This document shows, piece after piece, positions 16,603-24,366 of a DNA stretch of 27,083 bases. Below the pieces are notes generated by a model that saw nothing but the letters and a program-made list of their open reading frames with translations, was not told the origin of the DNA and made no database searches. Numbering within the stretch: position 1 is the stretch's first letter; every line of letters starts with the position of its first letter. Origin of the DNA: Chloroflexota bacterium (lineage in GTDB: Bacteria; Chloroflexota; Limnocylindria; Limnocylindrales; CSP1-4); the NCBI GenBank assembly GCA_015661135.1, contig JACVXW010000020.1:1-27083 (forward strand), read 5' to 3'. The position numbers and the translations under genes are program-made.

Positions 16603-16887
16603 TCAGGCCTCGGCCACGGCCACGGCCGCGGCTTCGACCGGGATGACGCGGACGCGCTTCTTGTCACGGGTCGCGAACTCGAACTTGACCTTGCCGGGCA
16701 CCATCGCGAAGACGGTGTAGTCGTCCCCGAGTCCGGTCCCCTTGCCGGCCAGGAAGGTCATGCCGCGCTGGCGGACGATGATCGAACCGGCCGAGACCAG
16801 CTGGCCGTCGCCGGCCTTGATCCCGAGGCGTTGACCGACGCTGTCGCGGCCGTTCTTGGACGTGCCGCCTGCCTTCTTGTGGGCCAT
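16603..16887 (-). CDS. rpmA: Ribosomal protein L27
   Basis: L27 lies near the peptidyl-transferase centre, where its N-terminal tail touches the tRNAs. The 94-residue protein begins directly with AHKKAGGTSKNGRDSVGQRLG, so it lacks the cleavable N-terminal extension known from Bacillota. GQLVSAGSIIVRQRGMTFLAGKGTG-like core motifs follow at residues 28-52. It starts 5 bases after the rplU stop, the usual rplU-rpmA pairing. An Ala/Val-rich tail of about ten residues is slightly longer than average. Confidence 0.97.
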   Translation of the reverse strand: MAHKKAGGTSKNGRDSVGQRLGIKAGDGQLVSAGSIIVRQRGMTFLAGKGTGLGDDYTVFAMVPGKVKFEFATRDKKRVRVIPVEAAAVAVAEA

Positions 16888-16892
16888 GTCGC

Positions 16893-17513
16893 CTACTCGT
16901 CCTTCTTGGCTGCGCGGGTGCGCTTCGGCTTCTCGGCCGAGGTCTCAGGCGCTGCTGCCGACGCCCTGGGGGCCGCCTTGGCCTTGGGAGCAGCGGCAGC
17001 CCTGGGGGCTGTCTTCGTCTTCGGGGCTGACTTGGCGTCGGGAGCGGCGGCGGATTCCACCTTCGACGTTGCGGCAGGCTTCAGCTTCGCTGCGAGTTGG
17101 GCGTCCGCCTCCGCCTGGCGTCTGGCCGCATCCTCGAGGCGCTGGCGCTCTGTGAGTTTCGCCTCAATAGCCTTGGCGGCGTCCGCGGCGGCACTGCGGC
17201 CGTCCAGCACGATGTCGCTGATGCGCAGGACCGTGAGCTCCTGGCGATGACCTTTCTTGACGCGTCGGCGCGTCTTGGGGCCGTACTTGAAGTTGATGAG
17301 CTTCTCGCCGCGAGTCTGGCGCACCACCTGGGCGGCCACCGACGCGTTCTCGACGATCGGCCGACCAATGGCCGCCTTGTCACCGTCGGCGACGAGGAGG
17401 ACGCGGTCCAGCGTGATCGCGTCGCCCGGCGTGACCTCGAGGAGCTCGACCTCGAGCTCGGTGCCGACTTCGACGCGGTACTGCTTCCCGCCGGTCTCGA
17501 TGACTGCGTACAT
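16893..17513 (-). CDS. rplU: Ribosomal protein L21 with a long Ala/Lys/Pro-rich C-terminal extension
   Basis: L21 binds 23S rRNA in the large subunit. Residues 1-104 are a complete L21 (MYAVIETGGKQYRVEVGTEL, then DKAAIGRPIVENASV, FKYGPKTRRRVKKGHRQ and ELTVLRISDIVLDG). The next roughly 100 residues are an Ala-, Lys- and Pro-rich segment, first helix-forming (AKLTERQRLEDAARRQAEA) and then disordered, ending in EKPKRTRAAKKDE. Most L21 proteins stop at about 103 residues, so the tail is unusual. It resembles histone-like or RNA-binding tails in composition only. AGAGG lies four bases before the ATG, and a candidate promoter lies about 100 bases upstream. Confidence 0.95.
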   Translation of the reverse strand: MYAVIETGGKQYRVEVGTELEVELLEVTPGDAITLDRVLLVADGDKAAIGRPIVENASVAAQVVRQTRGEKLINFKYGPKTRRRVKKGHRQELTVLRISDIVLDGRSAAADAAKAIEAKLTERQRLEDAARRQAEADAQLAAKLKPAATSKVESAAAPDAKSAPKTKTAPRAAAAPKAKAAPRASAAAPETSAEKPKRTRAAKKDE

Positions 17514-17610
17514 GGATCCTCTGGGAACGTTCGTGGCGGTCGCGCGGTTGATCGACCGCGGCCTGTTGAGGCAGGGATGGGCGCCCGATCTGATCGAGAC
17601 GCGAACGCGG

Positions 17611-17640
17611 AGTGTACGGCGAGCGCCGCCGGAGCGTCAA
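17611..17640 (-). promoter_or_regulatory. Candidate sigma-70-type promoter of the rplU operon
   Basis: The minus strand has TTGACG (17640-17635), an 18-base spacer and TACACT (17616-17611), matching 5 of 6 and 4 of 6 consensus bases. Transcription would begin near 17604 and leave a leader of about 90 bases before rplU. That leader holds a six-pair hairpin, CGCGGT-CGATCA-ACCGCG, too small to claim as a riboswitch. This could be the start of the whole run through murA. Confidence 0.6.
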
Positions 17641-17650
17641 ACGAGAACGG

Positions 17651-18406
17651 TCAATCCCGCGCGAGGATCAGACGCTCCCGCACGGTCACAGGAGCCACGA
17701 GCGGTTCGCCGGTCATTCCAGACAGGGCGGCAAGCACCTCGTCCGGGCGTCCGACACCTCTCGCCGGATCAAACAGGGTCCGGATCCGGAGCTGGAGCCC
17801 GGTGGGAGGCTCGCTCCCGATGGGGGGCTCGCCGGCGCCGGTGAGGCGGAGATCCAGCACGGTGACGTCCGCGATCAGCGGGCGCAGGTCGTACGGGACG
17901 GAACGGCCGCCCTTGTCCCGCGCGGCGGGCAGGGTGGAAGCCGCGAGCAACCGTTCGCAGGCGGACTCGAGCGCCGATCGATCCGGCTCGGCACCATCGG
18001 CAGTCTCGATCGACAGCCGGTAGTCGGCCGCGACGACCTGCCCGGATAACGCCGGCTCGCCAAGCCACACGTCGTGGACTTCCACGAGATCGTGGCCAGC
18101 GGGAAGCGAGCCCAGCAGACGCACCCGGACCTCCGCGACCGACAACCGGCTCACGAGGAACAGGTCCAGCAGCTCGCGCTCGGCCCCGACACCCTCCGCG
18201 AGGGGCGCCGCGAACACCAGGCGCGGTCGCCGGTTGGCAAGGTCCAGCCCGGCCAGGGGCAGCCCGCTCACGGCGATCGCCACCTCCCACGCCGCCAGCT
18301 GCTCTCGCTGCGGGAGGCGCGGAGCGTCCGACCGGCGCCGGTAGGTGACCCTCCATCGCTGACGCACCTCCAGGGGGGCGACCGGAACGGCCTCCAGCGC
18401 GGGCAT
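17651..18406 (-). CDS. DUF2344 (radical-SAM-linked, TIGR03936-like) protein
   Basis: This 251-residue protein matches DUF2344, a domain normally fused to or next to a radical SAM protein and commonly found just before rplU. The family pattern is visible in EVRQRWRVTYRRRSD, then WEVAIAVSGLPLAGLDLANR, RPRLVFAAPLAEGVGAEREL, LLDLFL and SLPAGHDLVEVHDVWLGEP. The biochemical role is unknown. No radical SAM gene is upstream here; an ion transporter is found instead. The start is uncertain (ATG 18406, or a GTG about 18 codons upstream), with no strong ribosome site. It lies 137 bases before rplU with the rplU promoter in between. Confidence 0.8.
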   Translation of the reverse strand: MPALEAVPVAPLEVRQRWRVTYRRRSDAPRLPQREQLAAWEVAIAVSGLPLAGLDLANRRPRLVFAAPLAEGVGAERELLDLFLVSRLSVAEVRVRLLGSLPAGHDLVEVHDVWLGEPALSGQVVAADYRLSIETADGAEPDRSALESACERLLAASTLPAARDKGGRSVPYDLRPLIADVTVLDLRLTGAGEPPIGSEPPTGLQLRIRTLFDPARGVGRPDEVLAALSGMTGEPLVAPVTVRERLILARD

Positions 18407-18456
18407 CGAATCTGGGGCCTGACGGGGACGAGGCGGATCCACGGGTTGGCGTGCTT

Positions 18457-19722
18457 TCAGGCGAGGTACCGCCACCAGAGGTAGATCGAGGAGATCACCA
18501 ACGACTCGGCGACCACGAGAAGGCCATATGGCAGGAATGCTTGGAACGTGATCGGATGCCCGGCGCGCTCGCCGAGGTTTGCCACCACGACGTTCGCCGA
18601 TGCGCCGATGATCGTCGCGTTCCCGCCGAGGGAGGCGCCGAGCGCGAGGGCCCACCAGAGCGGCTCCATCGTCATGCCGGCGGCCCCGAGATCCTGGACG
18701 ACCGGAATCATGGTCGCGGTGTACGGGATGTTGTCCACGACCCCGGAGGCGATGCCGCTCAACCACAGCAGGCCGAGGGTCGTCACCGCCTGGTCGCCGG
18801 CCGTCAGGTCGAACAAGCCCGCCGCGATCGCGCCCACGATCCCGACCCGGACGACGCCTTCGACGAGGATGAACAGGCCGACGAAGAAGAAGAGGGTCGG
18901 CCATTCGACCTCGCGAAAGACCGCTTCCGTGTCCAGCCGGGCAATGAGCATGAGCACCGATGCGCCCAGAAGGGCGATCGTCGCCGGCTCGTAACCGAGC
19001 GGCCCATGCGCGAGAAAGCCGACGAGGGTGGCTGCGATCACCACGATGCTTCGCCGCAGAAGCGTTGCGTCGGCGATCACCTCGCGCTCGTCCAGCGCGA
19101 GGGCGGCCTCCCGGGCATCCGGATCCACGGACAGGGAGGCCCCGAAGAGGACCCTCAGCGTCGCCAGGAAGGCGATAAACACGATGAGCGCGATCGGCCC
19201 CATGTTCAACAGGAAGTCCATGAAGTCGAGGCCAGACGCAGACCCGATAAGGATGTTCGGCGGGTCGCCGATGAGCGTGGCCGTTCCGCCAATGTTGGAG
19301 GCGAGGATCTCGCTCACCAGGAATGGCATCGGCGACACCCGCAGGATGGCGGCGATCGAGAGTGTCACGGGGGCGATCAGCACCACCGTCGTCACGTTGT
19401 CCAGCACAGACGACAGCGCGGCGGTGATGACGCTGAGCACGATGAGCAACCGGAACGGGTCTCCGCCCGAGATCCTGATGGACCGGATGGCCAGCCACTG
19501 GAAGAAGCCGGTCCGCCGCAGGATCCCTGCCAGGACCATCATCCCGACGAGCAGGAAGATGACGTTGAAGTCGATCGCGTGAAACGCTTCCTCCTGATCG
19601 ATCACGCCGAGCAGGATCATCAGCAACCCGCCGATCATCGCCGCGACGGTCTTGTTCACGCGGTCAGAGGCGATCACGACGTAGGTGGCGAGGAAGACGA
19701 TGGCCGCGAAGCCCGGGTCCAT
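18457..19722 (-). CDS. ArsB/NhaD-type ion transporter (IT superfamily)
   Basis: This 421-residue membrane protein belongs to the ion-transporter superfamily that includes ArsB, NhaD and citrate or sulfate carriers. About eleven helices are visible. It has two inverted halves with matching signatures: SSVLDNVTTVVLIAPV (about residue 103) and ASNIGGTATLIGDPPNILIG (about 140) in the first half, and SGVVDNIPYTATMIPVV (about 318) and GASLGGNATIIGASANVVVA (about 355) in the second. The helix-loop motifs are intact, so transport activity is likely, but the ion is unknown. No arsR or arsenate reductase is nearby, so arsenite export is not favoured. The next gene upstream, a CBS protein 5 bases away, may regulate it. 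Confidence 0.88.
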   Translation of the reverse strand: MDPGFAAIVFLATYVVIASDRVNKTVAAMIGGLLMILLGVIDQEEAFHAIDFNVIFLLVGMMVLAGILRRTGFFQWLAIRSIRISGGDPFRLLIVLSVITAALSSVLDNVTTVVLIAPVTLSIAAILRVSPMPFLVSEILASNIGGTATLIGDPPNILIGSASGLDFMDFLLNMGPIALIVFIAFLATLRVLFGASLSVDPDAREAALALDEREVIADATLLRRSIVVIAATLVGFLAHGPLGYEPATIALLGASVLMLIARLDTEAVFREVEWPTLFFFVGLFILVEGVVRVGIVGAIAAGLFDLTAGDQAVTTLGLLWLSGIASGVVDNIPYTATMIPVVQDLGAAGMTMEPLWWALALGASLGGNATIIGASANVVVANLGERAGHPITFQAFLPYGLLVVAESLVISSIYLWWRYLA

Positions 19723-19727
19723 CTGGG

Positions 19728-20267
19728 TCAGCGGGTCGGGCGATTCGGGGGGCTCGCGACGCCAGGATCAAGCGGCGCCGGCGCCGCGGCGAGCGCGCGC
19801 GCATACACGAGTGCAAGTTCCAACAGGTCCAGGTAGCCGGTCGGCACGCCTGCTCCGTCCACCACGTACAGCCCGCCAAACCGACGCTGGTGCATCTGTC
19901 GGAAGGCCGCCCCGATCGTGTCCGACGCGAGCGTCGTGGCGGGCGACAACATGATGTCTGCCGCGACCCGATCCTCGAGGCTGTGGCTGAACTGGGCGGC
20001 CGATGCGCTGTCGGCCACATCGATGAACAGCGAGACCGGCACGACGCGGGCGACGATACTCTCGGCCACCCGAGTGACCGGAATGACACCAACCAGGCGG
20101 CCGGCCGGATCGACGACGCCGATGAGCCCGGTGGAAGGTTGCTGTGTGGCCCTGATCAGGATCTCTACCAGATCGGCGTTGGTCGGTACGAGCAGAGGCT
20201 CGATCTCAAGAAGCGCTTGACAGTCGGCGACGGTCGTCAAGGAGGCCAGGCGGGTCAGGTCGCTCAT
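19728..20267 (-). CDS. CBS-domain pair protein
   Basis: This 179-residue soluble protein consists of two CBS domains, modules that bind adenosine nucleotides. The first runs over about residues 20-95 (EPLLVPTNADLVEILIRATQ, then GLIGVVDPAGRLVGVIPVTRV), and the second over about 100-160 (AADIMLSPATTLASDTIGAA and RRFGGLYVVDGAGVPTGYLD). The C-terminal tail is Pro/Ala-rich. It ends 5 bases before the transporter gene, so the two probably share a transcript. This resembles transporters such as MgtE or ClC that carry CBS modules, here as a separate protein. No other domain is visible. Confidence 0.87.
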   Translation of the reverse strand: MSDLTRLASLTTVADCQALLEIEPLLVPTNADLVEILIRATQQPSTGLIGVVDPAGRLVGVIPVTRVAESIVARVVPVSLFIDVADSASAAQFSHSLEDRVAADIMLSPATTLASDTIGAAFRQMHQRRFGGLYVVDGAGVPTGYLDLLELALVYARALAAAPAPLDPGVASPPNRPTR

Positions 20268-20273
20268 CTCGTG

Positions 20274-20279
20274 AGGATA
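20274..20279 (-). promoter_or_regulatory. Possible -10 element for a leaderless CBS-protein mRNA
   Basis: TATCCT lies on the minus strand six bases before the ATG at 20267, so transcription would start at the ATG itself. No Shine-Dalgarno sequence lies before that ATG. No clear -35 is present. The 85-base space between rodA and this gene holds no other clear signal, apart from a weak CTTGG-TCGG-CCAAG stem. Confidence 0.25.
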
Positions 20280-20352
20280 CGCGGTGACTTGCCTCGGGAT
20301 TCTTGGCCGACCAAGCCACGGAGTCGGGCGGTTCGGGGAGCGGCAACACCGC

Positions 20353-21513
20353 TCACCACTCGGCGCGTCCCTGCCGGATGTTGATGCTCTGGAGGATGCC
20401 GAGTCCCAGGGCGATGCTGATCAGGGACGCACCACCGTGGGTGATGAACGGCAGGGGAATACCGGTGATCGGCATGATCCCGGTGACCATGCCCACGTTC
20501 ACGAAGAGCTGGAACAGCAGCATGGAGGCGAGGCCGGCGGCGAACAGCGTGCCGAACGGATCTCGTGAGCGCCAGCCGGCGACGAGGATCCGCCAGAGCA
20601 GGGCGATGAAGAGCCCGATGACGACGAGCGCCCCGACGAAACCGAGCTCCTCGGCCAGGATGGCAAACACGAAGTCGGTCGTCTGGACCGGCAGGAAATC
20701 GAGCTGGTTCTGGGTGCTATTGGTCAGCCCCTTGCCGAGCCATCCGCCCGACCCGACCGCAATCTGGGACTGAAAGAGCTGGTATCCGGCGTCCTGGACG
20801 TCCGACAGCGGGTCGAGGAACGAGGTCAGGCGTTCCTTCTGGTAGTCGAGCAGGACATACGTCCAGACGAACGGCAGCGCCGCGAGGCCCGACAGGGCCA
20901 TGGCACCCAGCCAGCGAAGGCTCGCTCCCCCGATGAACAGCATGCCGACGAGGATGGCGGCAAAGACCAGCGAAGTCCCGAGGTCCGGCTGGACCATGAC
21001 GAGTACCCACGGCGGTATCGCGAGGAGACAGGCGCCCAGGATCGCCCCCAGCGAGTCGAGACGCCCCTGCCGTGCCCCCAGGTAGTTGGCCAGCATCACG
21101 ATCATCAGGATCTTGGCCAGCTCACTGAACTGGAACTGGAGGCCCAACACATTGACCCAGCGAGACGCTCCCCCCACGCCGTTGCCGGCCACGAGTGTCA
21201 GCGCGAGCAGGGCGAGCTGGATCACATAGAGCGGCCACGTGAGCGTCTTGAGCCAGTGATAGTCGAACGCAGCAGCGATCGTGAAGACCAGGAGCGCGAC
21301 GCCCGTCCAGAGCAACCCGCGCAGGAAGACTGACCCGGTCTCGAGCGCGCCTCCACCGCTCGCGACGGTGTTGCTGTAGGCCATCGCAAGGCCGAAGCAG
21401 GTCAGCAGCACGGCATACGTCGTCAGCTGGAGGTCGAAGGCGCGCCAGATGGCCGAGATGGATCGACTGGTCCAGTCCGCCACCCGGGCCTCGCGTGCGT
21501 TCAGGACACCCAT
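20353..21513 (-). CDS. rodA: Rod-shape peptidoglycan glycosyltransferase RodA (SEDS family)
   Basis: RodA is the SEDS-family glycosyltransferase that polymerises lipid II during side-wall growth, working with PBP2. The 386-residue protein has about ten membrane helices. SEDS landmarks include GGASRWVNVLGLQFQFSELA (about 114-133), VMVQPDLGTSLVFAAI (about 172), SQNQ-like QSQIAVGSGGWLGKGL, PVQTTDFVFAILAEELGFVG (about 278-297) and GIPLPFITHGGASL near the C-terminus. The Asp in QPDLG/TDFVF regions fits the catalytic site. RodA rather than FtsW is chosen because it follows the PBP2 gene by 9 bases and lies in an mre-type cluster. Confidence 0.94.
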   Translation of the reverse strand: MGVLNAREARVADWTSRSISAIWRAFDLQLTTYAVLLTCFGLAMAYSNTVASGGGALETGSVFLRGLLWTGVALLVFTIAAAFDYHWLKTLTWPLYVIQLALLALTLVAGNGVGGASRWVNVLGLQFQFSELAKILMIVMLANYLGARQGRLDSLGAILGACLLAIPPWVLVMVQPDLGTSLVFAAILVGMLFIGGASLRWLGAMALSGLAALPFVWTYVLLDYQKERLTSFLDPLSDVQDAGYQLFQSQIAVGSGGWLGKGLTNSTQNQLDFLPVQTTDFVFAILAEELGFVGALVVIGLFIALLWRILVAGWRSRDPFGTLFAAGLASMLLFQLFVNVGMVTGIMPITGIPLPFITHGGASLISIALGLGILQSINIRQGRAEW

Positions 21514-21522
21514 CGTCTTCGC

Positions 21523-23457
21523 TCAGTTCGACTGGTAGAAGTTGCCGCGTTCGAGAAGGTCGAAGTTCCGATAGTCCTTCGCGATCCCGTAGTGGAGCTG
21601 CAGGTAGTACTTGACGATCTCGGTAGCGACGTTGCCCTTTGTCCGCGAGTCATAGGCAAAGGCCACGATGGCCAGCTCCGAGTCCGTTGCCGCGACGGCC
21701 TTCATGCCCGTTGGATCACCGGCCGTGGGGGTCGACTGGCCTGGCACGAAGGCCACGAACCACGAGTGGAAGGGCAGGCGACCCTCGGCATCCCGCGTCC
21801 CGAACTCGGCCGTTCCGGACTTTCCGGCCACGACGAGGGGCAGGTCGACGAGGTTGTAGGTGTGCCGGATCAGGACGACGTTCCGGGCGGCCCGCCGCAT
21901 CGTCTCGAGGACCGAGGCGTCAACATCGAGCTCACTGAGCACGGACGGTTCGTACCCTTGGACCACGTTGCCGTCGGGATCCAGGATCGAGCGGACGACG
22001 CGCGGCTCGTACAGCGTGCCGCCGTTCGCCAATGCCGCGTACGCGTTGATCAGCTGGAGCGGGGTCACCACGTCGTAGCCCTGCCCGATGCCGGCCTGGT
22101 AGACCTCTCCGGGGTATATCTCCGTGCCGAGTGTGTCCAGCTTCCATTGGTTGGTGGGCACGGTGCCGGCCACCTCGCCCGGGAGGTCGATCCCGGTCGG
22201 CGCGCCGAACCCGTACTGGTTCGCCCAGTAGCCCAGGCGGTCGATTCCGAGCATCCCGGCCACCTGGAAGAAGTAGGTGTCGCTCGAGTGCCCGAACCCG
22301 CACATCATGTTGCACGGGCCCCAGCCTCGACGATTCCAGTCGTAGAACTTCGTGGTCCCGAGGGTCAGGTAGCTCTGGGTGATCAGCTTCGTGGAGGCCT
22401 TGATCTCGCCGTCCGCCAGGCCACCCGTCCCGGTCACGAGCTTGTAAGTGGATCCCGGCGGGTAATGCGCTCCGATCGCGTGGTTCGTCAGCGGCTTGTC
22501 GGGATCGGTCACGAGCGCCTGATACTCGTCGTTGCTGATGCCTCCCGCGAATGCGTTGTCGTCATACGTGGGCAGGCTGACGAGCGCGAGGATCTCCCCG
22601 GTCTGGGGGTTCATCACGATCACCACGCCCCGCTTCAGGCCGGCCTCCTCCATGCCCCAGACGAGGGCCTGTTCGGCCCAGCGCTGGTCCTGTACGTCGA
22701 TCGTGAGCTCGAGGGAGTTACCCGGGATCGGCTCTCGAGTGGTCTGCAGCACCTGCAGCCTTCGTCCCGACGCGTCCTTTTCGATCCGCTCCAGCCCATA
22801 CGTCCCGCGGAGGATCGCCTCGTACTGCGCCTCGACACCGGCCTTGCCGAGAAGGTCGTCCGGCAGATACCCGGATCCCCTCAACTCCCGGAGCTGGGAC
22901 CGGTTGATCGGCGCCGTGTAGCCGATGACCTGCGAGAGCAGCGGCCCAAAGGCGTAGTCACGTCGTGATTCGACGACCACCTCCACCCCCGGCAGGTCGA
23001 GGCGGGACTCGGAGATGAAGTTCGCGACGGCCGGGTCGACGTTGGAGGCGATCCGAACGAGGTCGAACCGCGAACCGGGATTCGAGTCGATCGCGACATT
23101 GAGGTCGGGGGCGTTCAGTCCGAGCAGCGCCGCGAGCCGGCCGACCACCTCGGCCCGCCGGCCCTCAGGCAGGTCCGCCGGCCGGATCTTCACGGCATAC
23201 GCCGGAACGTTCGTGACGAGCGGCACGCCGTTTCGGTCCACGACGACCCCGCGCGTCGAGGGCACGGCCTGGTCGGCTGTCCGATTCGTCGTTGCAAGGG
23301 TCGCGTACTGCCCACCGCTCGAGATCTGGAGGGCGAAAAGGCGGGCCGTGAGGAGTCCCGCGGCCAGCACGATGACGAGGCCGAAGGCTGCGAACCGCAT
23401 CGCGGGTCGCTCCTCCTGCTTGCGCCCATCGGCGAAGGGCGCCTCAACGGCGCTCAC
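21523..23457 (-). CDS. mrdA: Penicillin-binding protein 2 (class B transpeptidase)
   Basis: PBP2 cross-links peptidoglycan during elongation as RodA's partner. The 644-residue protein has one membrane helix (about 21-42), the dimerisation region with STRGVVVDRNGVPLVTNVPA (67-86), and the transpeptidase domain with SxxK at Ser336-Lys339 (PPGSTYK), SSD at 391-393 and KSG at 546-548 (AGKSGTAE). KSG and SSD are the usual forms in PBP2. The GTG at 23457 overlaps the mreD stop by four bases (GTGA). However, AGGAGGAG nine bases before an ATG at 23400 would support a 625-residue form, so both starts are possible. Confidence 0.95.
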   Translation of the reverse strand: MSAVEAPFADGRKQEERPAMRFAAFGLVIVLAAGLLTARLFALQISSGGQYATLATTNRTADQAVPSTRGVVVDRNGVPLVTNVPAYAVKIRPADLPEGRRAEVVGRLAALLGLNAPDLNVAIDSNPGSRFDLVRIASNVDPAVANFISESRLDLPGVEVVVESRRDYAFGPLLSQVIGYTAPINRSQLRELRGSGYLPDDLLGKAGVEAQYEAILRGTYGLERIEKDASGRRLQVLQTTREPIPGNSLELTIDVQDQRWAEQALVWGMEEAGLKRGVVIVMNPQTGEILALVSLPTYDDNAFAGGISNDEYQALVTDPDKPLTNHAIGAHYPPGSTYKLVTGTGGLADGEIKASTKLITQSYLTLGTTKFYDWNRRGWGPCNMMCGFGHSSDTYFFQVAGMLGIDRLGYWANQYGFGAPTGIDLPGEVAGTVPTNQWKLDTLGTEIYPGEVYQAGIGQGYDVVTPLQLINAYAALANGGTLYEPRVVRSILDPDGNVVQGYEPSVLSELDVDASVLETMRRAARNVVLIRHTYNLVDLPLVVAGKSGTAEFGTRDAEGRLPFHSWFVAFVPGQSTPTAGDPTGMKAVAATDSELAIVAFAYDSRTKGNVATEIVKYYLQLHYGIAKDYRNFDLLERGNFYQSN

Positions 23458-23954
23458 CAGTCGAGTCGCTCTGCGACGACTCGACGATCATGGATCGAGA
23501 CCAGGAGGGGTCCGAAGAGCAGACCGAGCACGGCGTCATACGCCGCTCCGGGCATGAACGTGGCTACCGGATCGGCGGCGATGACGGGCGGGCGCGTCGC
23601 CGCCAGCAGGGCGAGGAGGACCATGGAGTTGACGAGGCTCAGGATCGGAACGGCGATGATCGGTGCGAACGGACGGATCCGAACGAACCAGCGCCCGATC
23701 AGACTCGCGCCCCCGAGGGACAGGAGCAGCGCGAATGCGGACACACCCATCGGCCGGGACGCGAGGCTGTCGAGCACGAGCCCGCCCGCGAATGCCCACG
23801 CCAGCCCGCTCTCGAAGCCAATCGTGATCGTCCAGATCACACCAAACACGAGCACAGGGTGCGGGTACGCCCCGGCCACGCCGAGATGCGGCACGAGACT
23901 GAGCTCCACGAGCGCGGCGGCCGTCGCTGCGACCGCGGCGAGTAGCAGGCGCAT
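23454..23954 (-). CDS. mreD: Rod-shape determining protein MreD
   Basis: MreD is a small integral membrane protein of the elongation complex. The 166-residue product has about five hydrophobic helices, starts MRLLLAAVAATAAALVELSL, and has the GLVLDSLASRPMGVSAFALL segment that matches the Asp-Pro-Gly-Leu-like family motif. It ends just before mrdA, giving the usual mreD-mrdA-rodA order. mreB and mreC, which normally come before it, are absent; the region upstream is the divergent parS region. The ATG at 23954 was chosen on protein pattern; the ribosome site is weak (GAGGG about 16 bases upstream). Confidence 0.85.
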   Translation of the reverse strand: MRLLLAAVAATAAALVELSLVPHLGVAGAYPHPVLVFGVIWTITIGFESGLAWAFAGGLVLDSLASRPMGVSAFALLLSLGGASLIGRWFVRIRPFAPIIAVPILSLVNSMVLLALLAATRPPVIAADPVATFMPGAAYDAVLGLLFGPLLVSIHDRRVVAERLDW

Positions 23955-24044
23955 CTGAGCGACGTGACCCTCGGGTGGCGGGAGGGGCGAGCGTCGCCGG
24001 CCAGGATCCAGGTGACCTTCGATCCGGCCGAGACGTCGTCGCGA

Positions 24045-24067
24045 AGTATCCCACGGGTCCCCGTGGG
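24045..24067 (-). promoter_or_regulatory. 18-base inverted repeat overlapping a possible mreD promoter
   Basis: CCCACGGG (24050-24057), TC and CCCGTGGG (24060-24067) form an 8-pair inverted repeat. On the minus strand, TGG and GATACT (24053-24045) could be an extended -10 directed at mreD, giving a leader of about 85 bases. The repeat overlaps this element, which would suit a repressor operator, or it could form a strong RNA or DNA hairpin. Both roles are inferred. Confidence 0.35.
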
Positions 24068-24186
24068 GAGCAACGATCAGGCCGGCGCGGCAGTGGCAGG
24101 CGGGCCACGCCCTCCTCGGGGCGAGCGGGCGATCCGTTCGGCGGTCGGTGTGCGGTGGTCTGCAGGCGGTCGTCGGCGGTCCGGGG

Positions 24187-24202
24187 TGTTTCACGTGAAA
24201 CA
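24187..24202. promoter_or_regulatory. parS centromere site (ParB-binding)
   Basis: TGTTTCACGTGAAACA is a perfect 16-base palindrome that fits the bacterial chromosomal parS consensus TGTTNCACGTGAAACA exactly. ParB binds this site as a dimer, loads CTP clamps and spreads along DNA. It lies 200 bases ahead of the parA start in the same window as its own ParB. Chromosomal parS sites cluster near the origin, so this supports an origin-proximal location. Confidence 0.93.
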
Positions 24203-24217
24203 GTTCCACGTCGGAGA
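24202..24217. promoter_or_regulatory. Degenerate second parS-like site next to the perfect one
   Basis: AGTTCCACGTCGGAGA matches the parS form TGTTCCACGTGGAACA at 12 of 16 positions, including the left half and centre (GTTCCACGT). It shares the boundary base with the perfect site, so the two sit end to end. It may be a decayed or lower-affinity copy. Confidence 0.4.
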
Positions 24218-24357
24218 GTGGATGGGCAGATAAGCGCGAGATGAGCGCTGACCAAGCGCCGTATGAGACGCTCGGGCGGGGCGTTCGGAAGAGGCGCGTC
24301 GCGCGGCATCGTGATGATCCGCCGCACCTCGCGCGAACCGGTCGCGAAGGGCTGCAA

Positions 24358-24366
24358 TGGTAGAAT
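24358..24366 (+). promoter_or_regulatory. Candidate extended -10 promoter of parA-parB-gyrB
   Basis: TGG (24358-24360) directly precedes TAGAAT (24361-24366), an extended -10 with a 5-of-6 match. No clear -35 is found. Transcription would begin near 24373, about 30 bases before the parA GTG. The atp operon candidate has the same extended -10 design. Confidence 0.5.

Noticed and set aside
17514..17604. rplU leader considered as an autoregulatory or riboswitch RNA.
   Set aside because: Only one six-pair hairpin is visible and it matches no leader family I can recognise.
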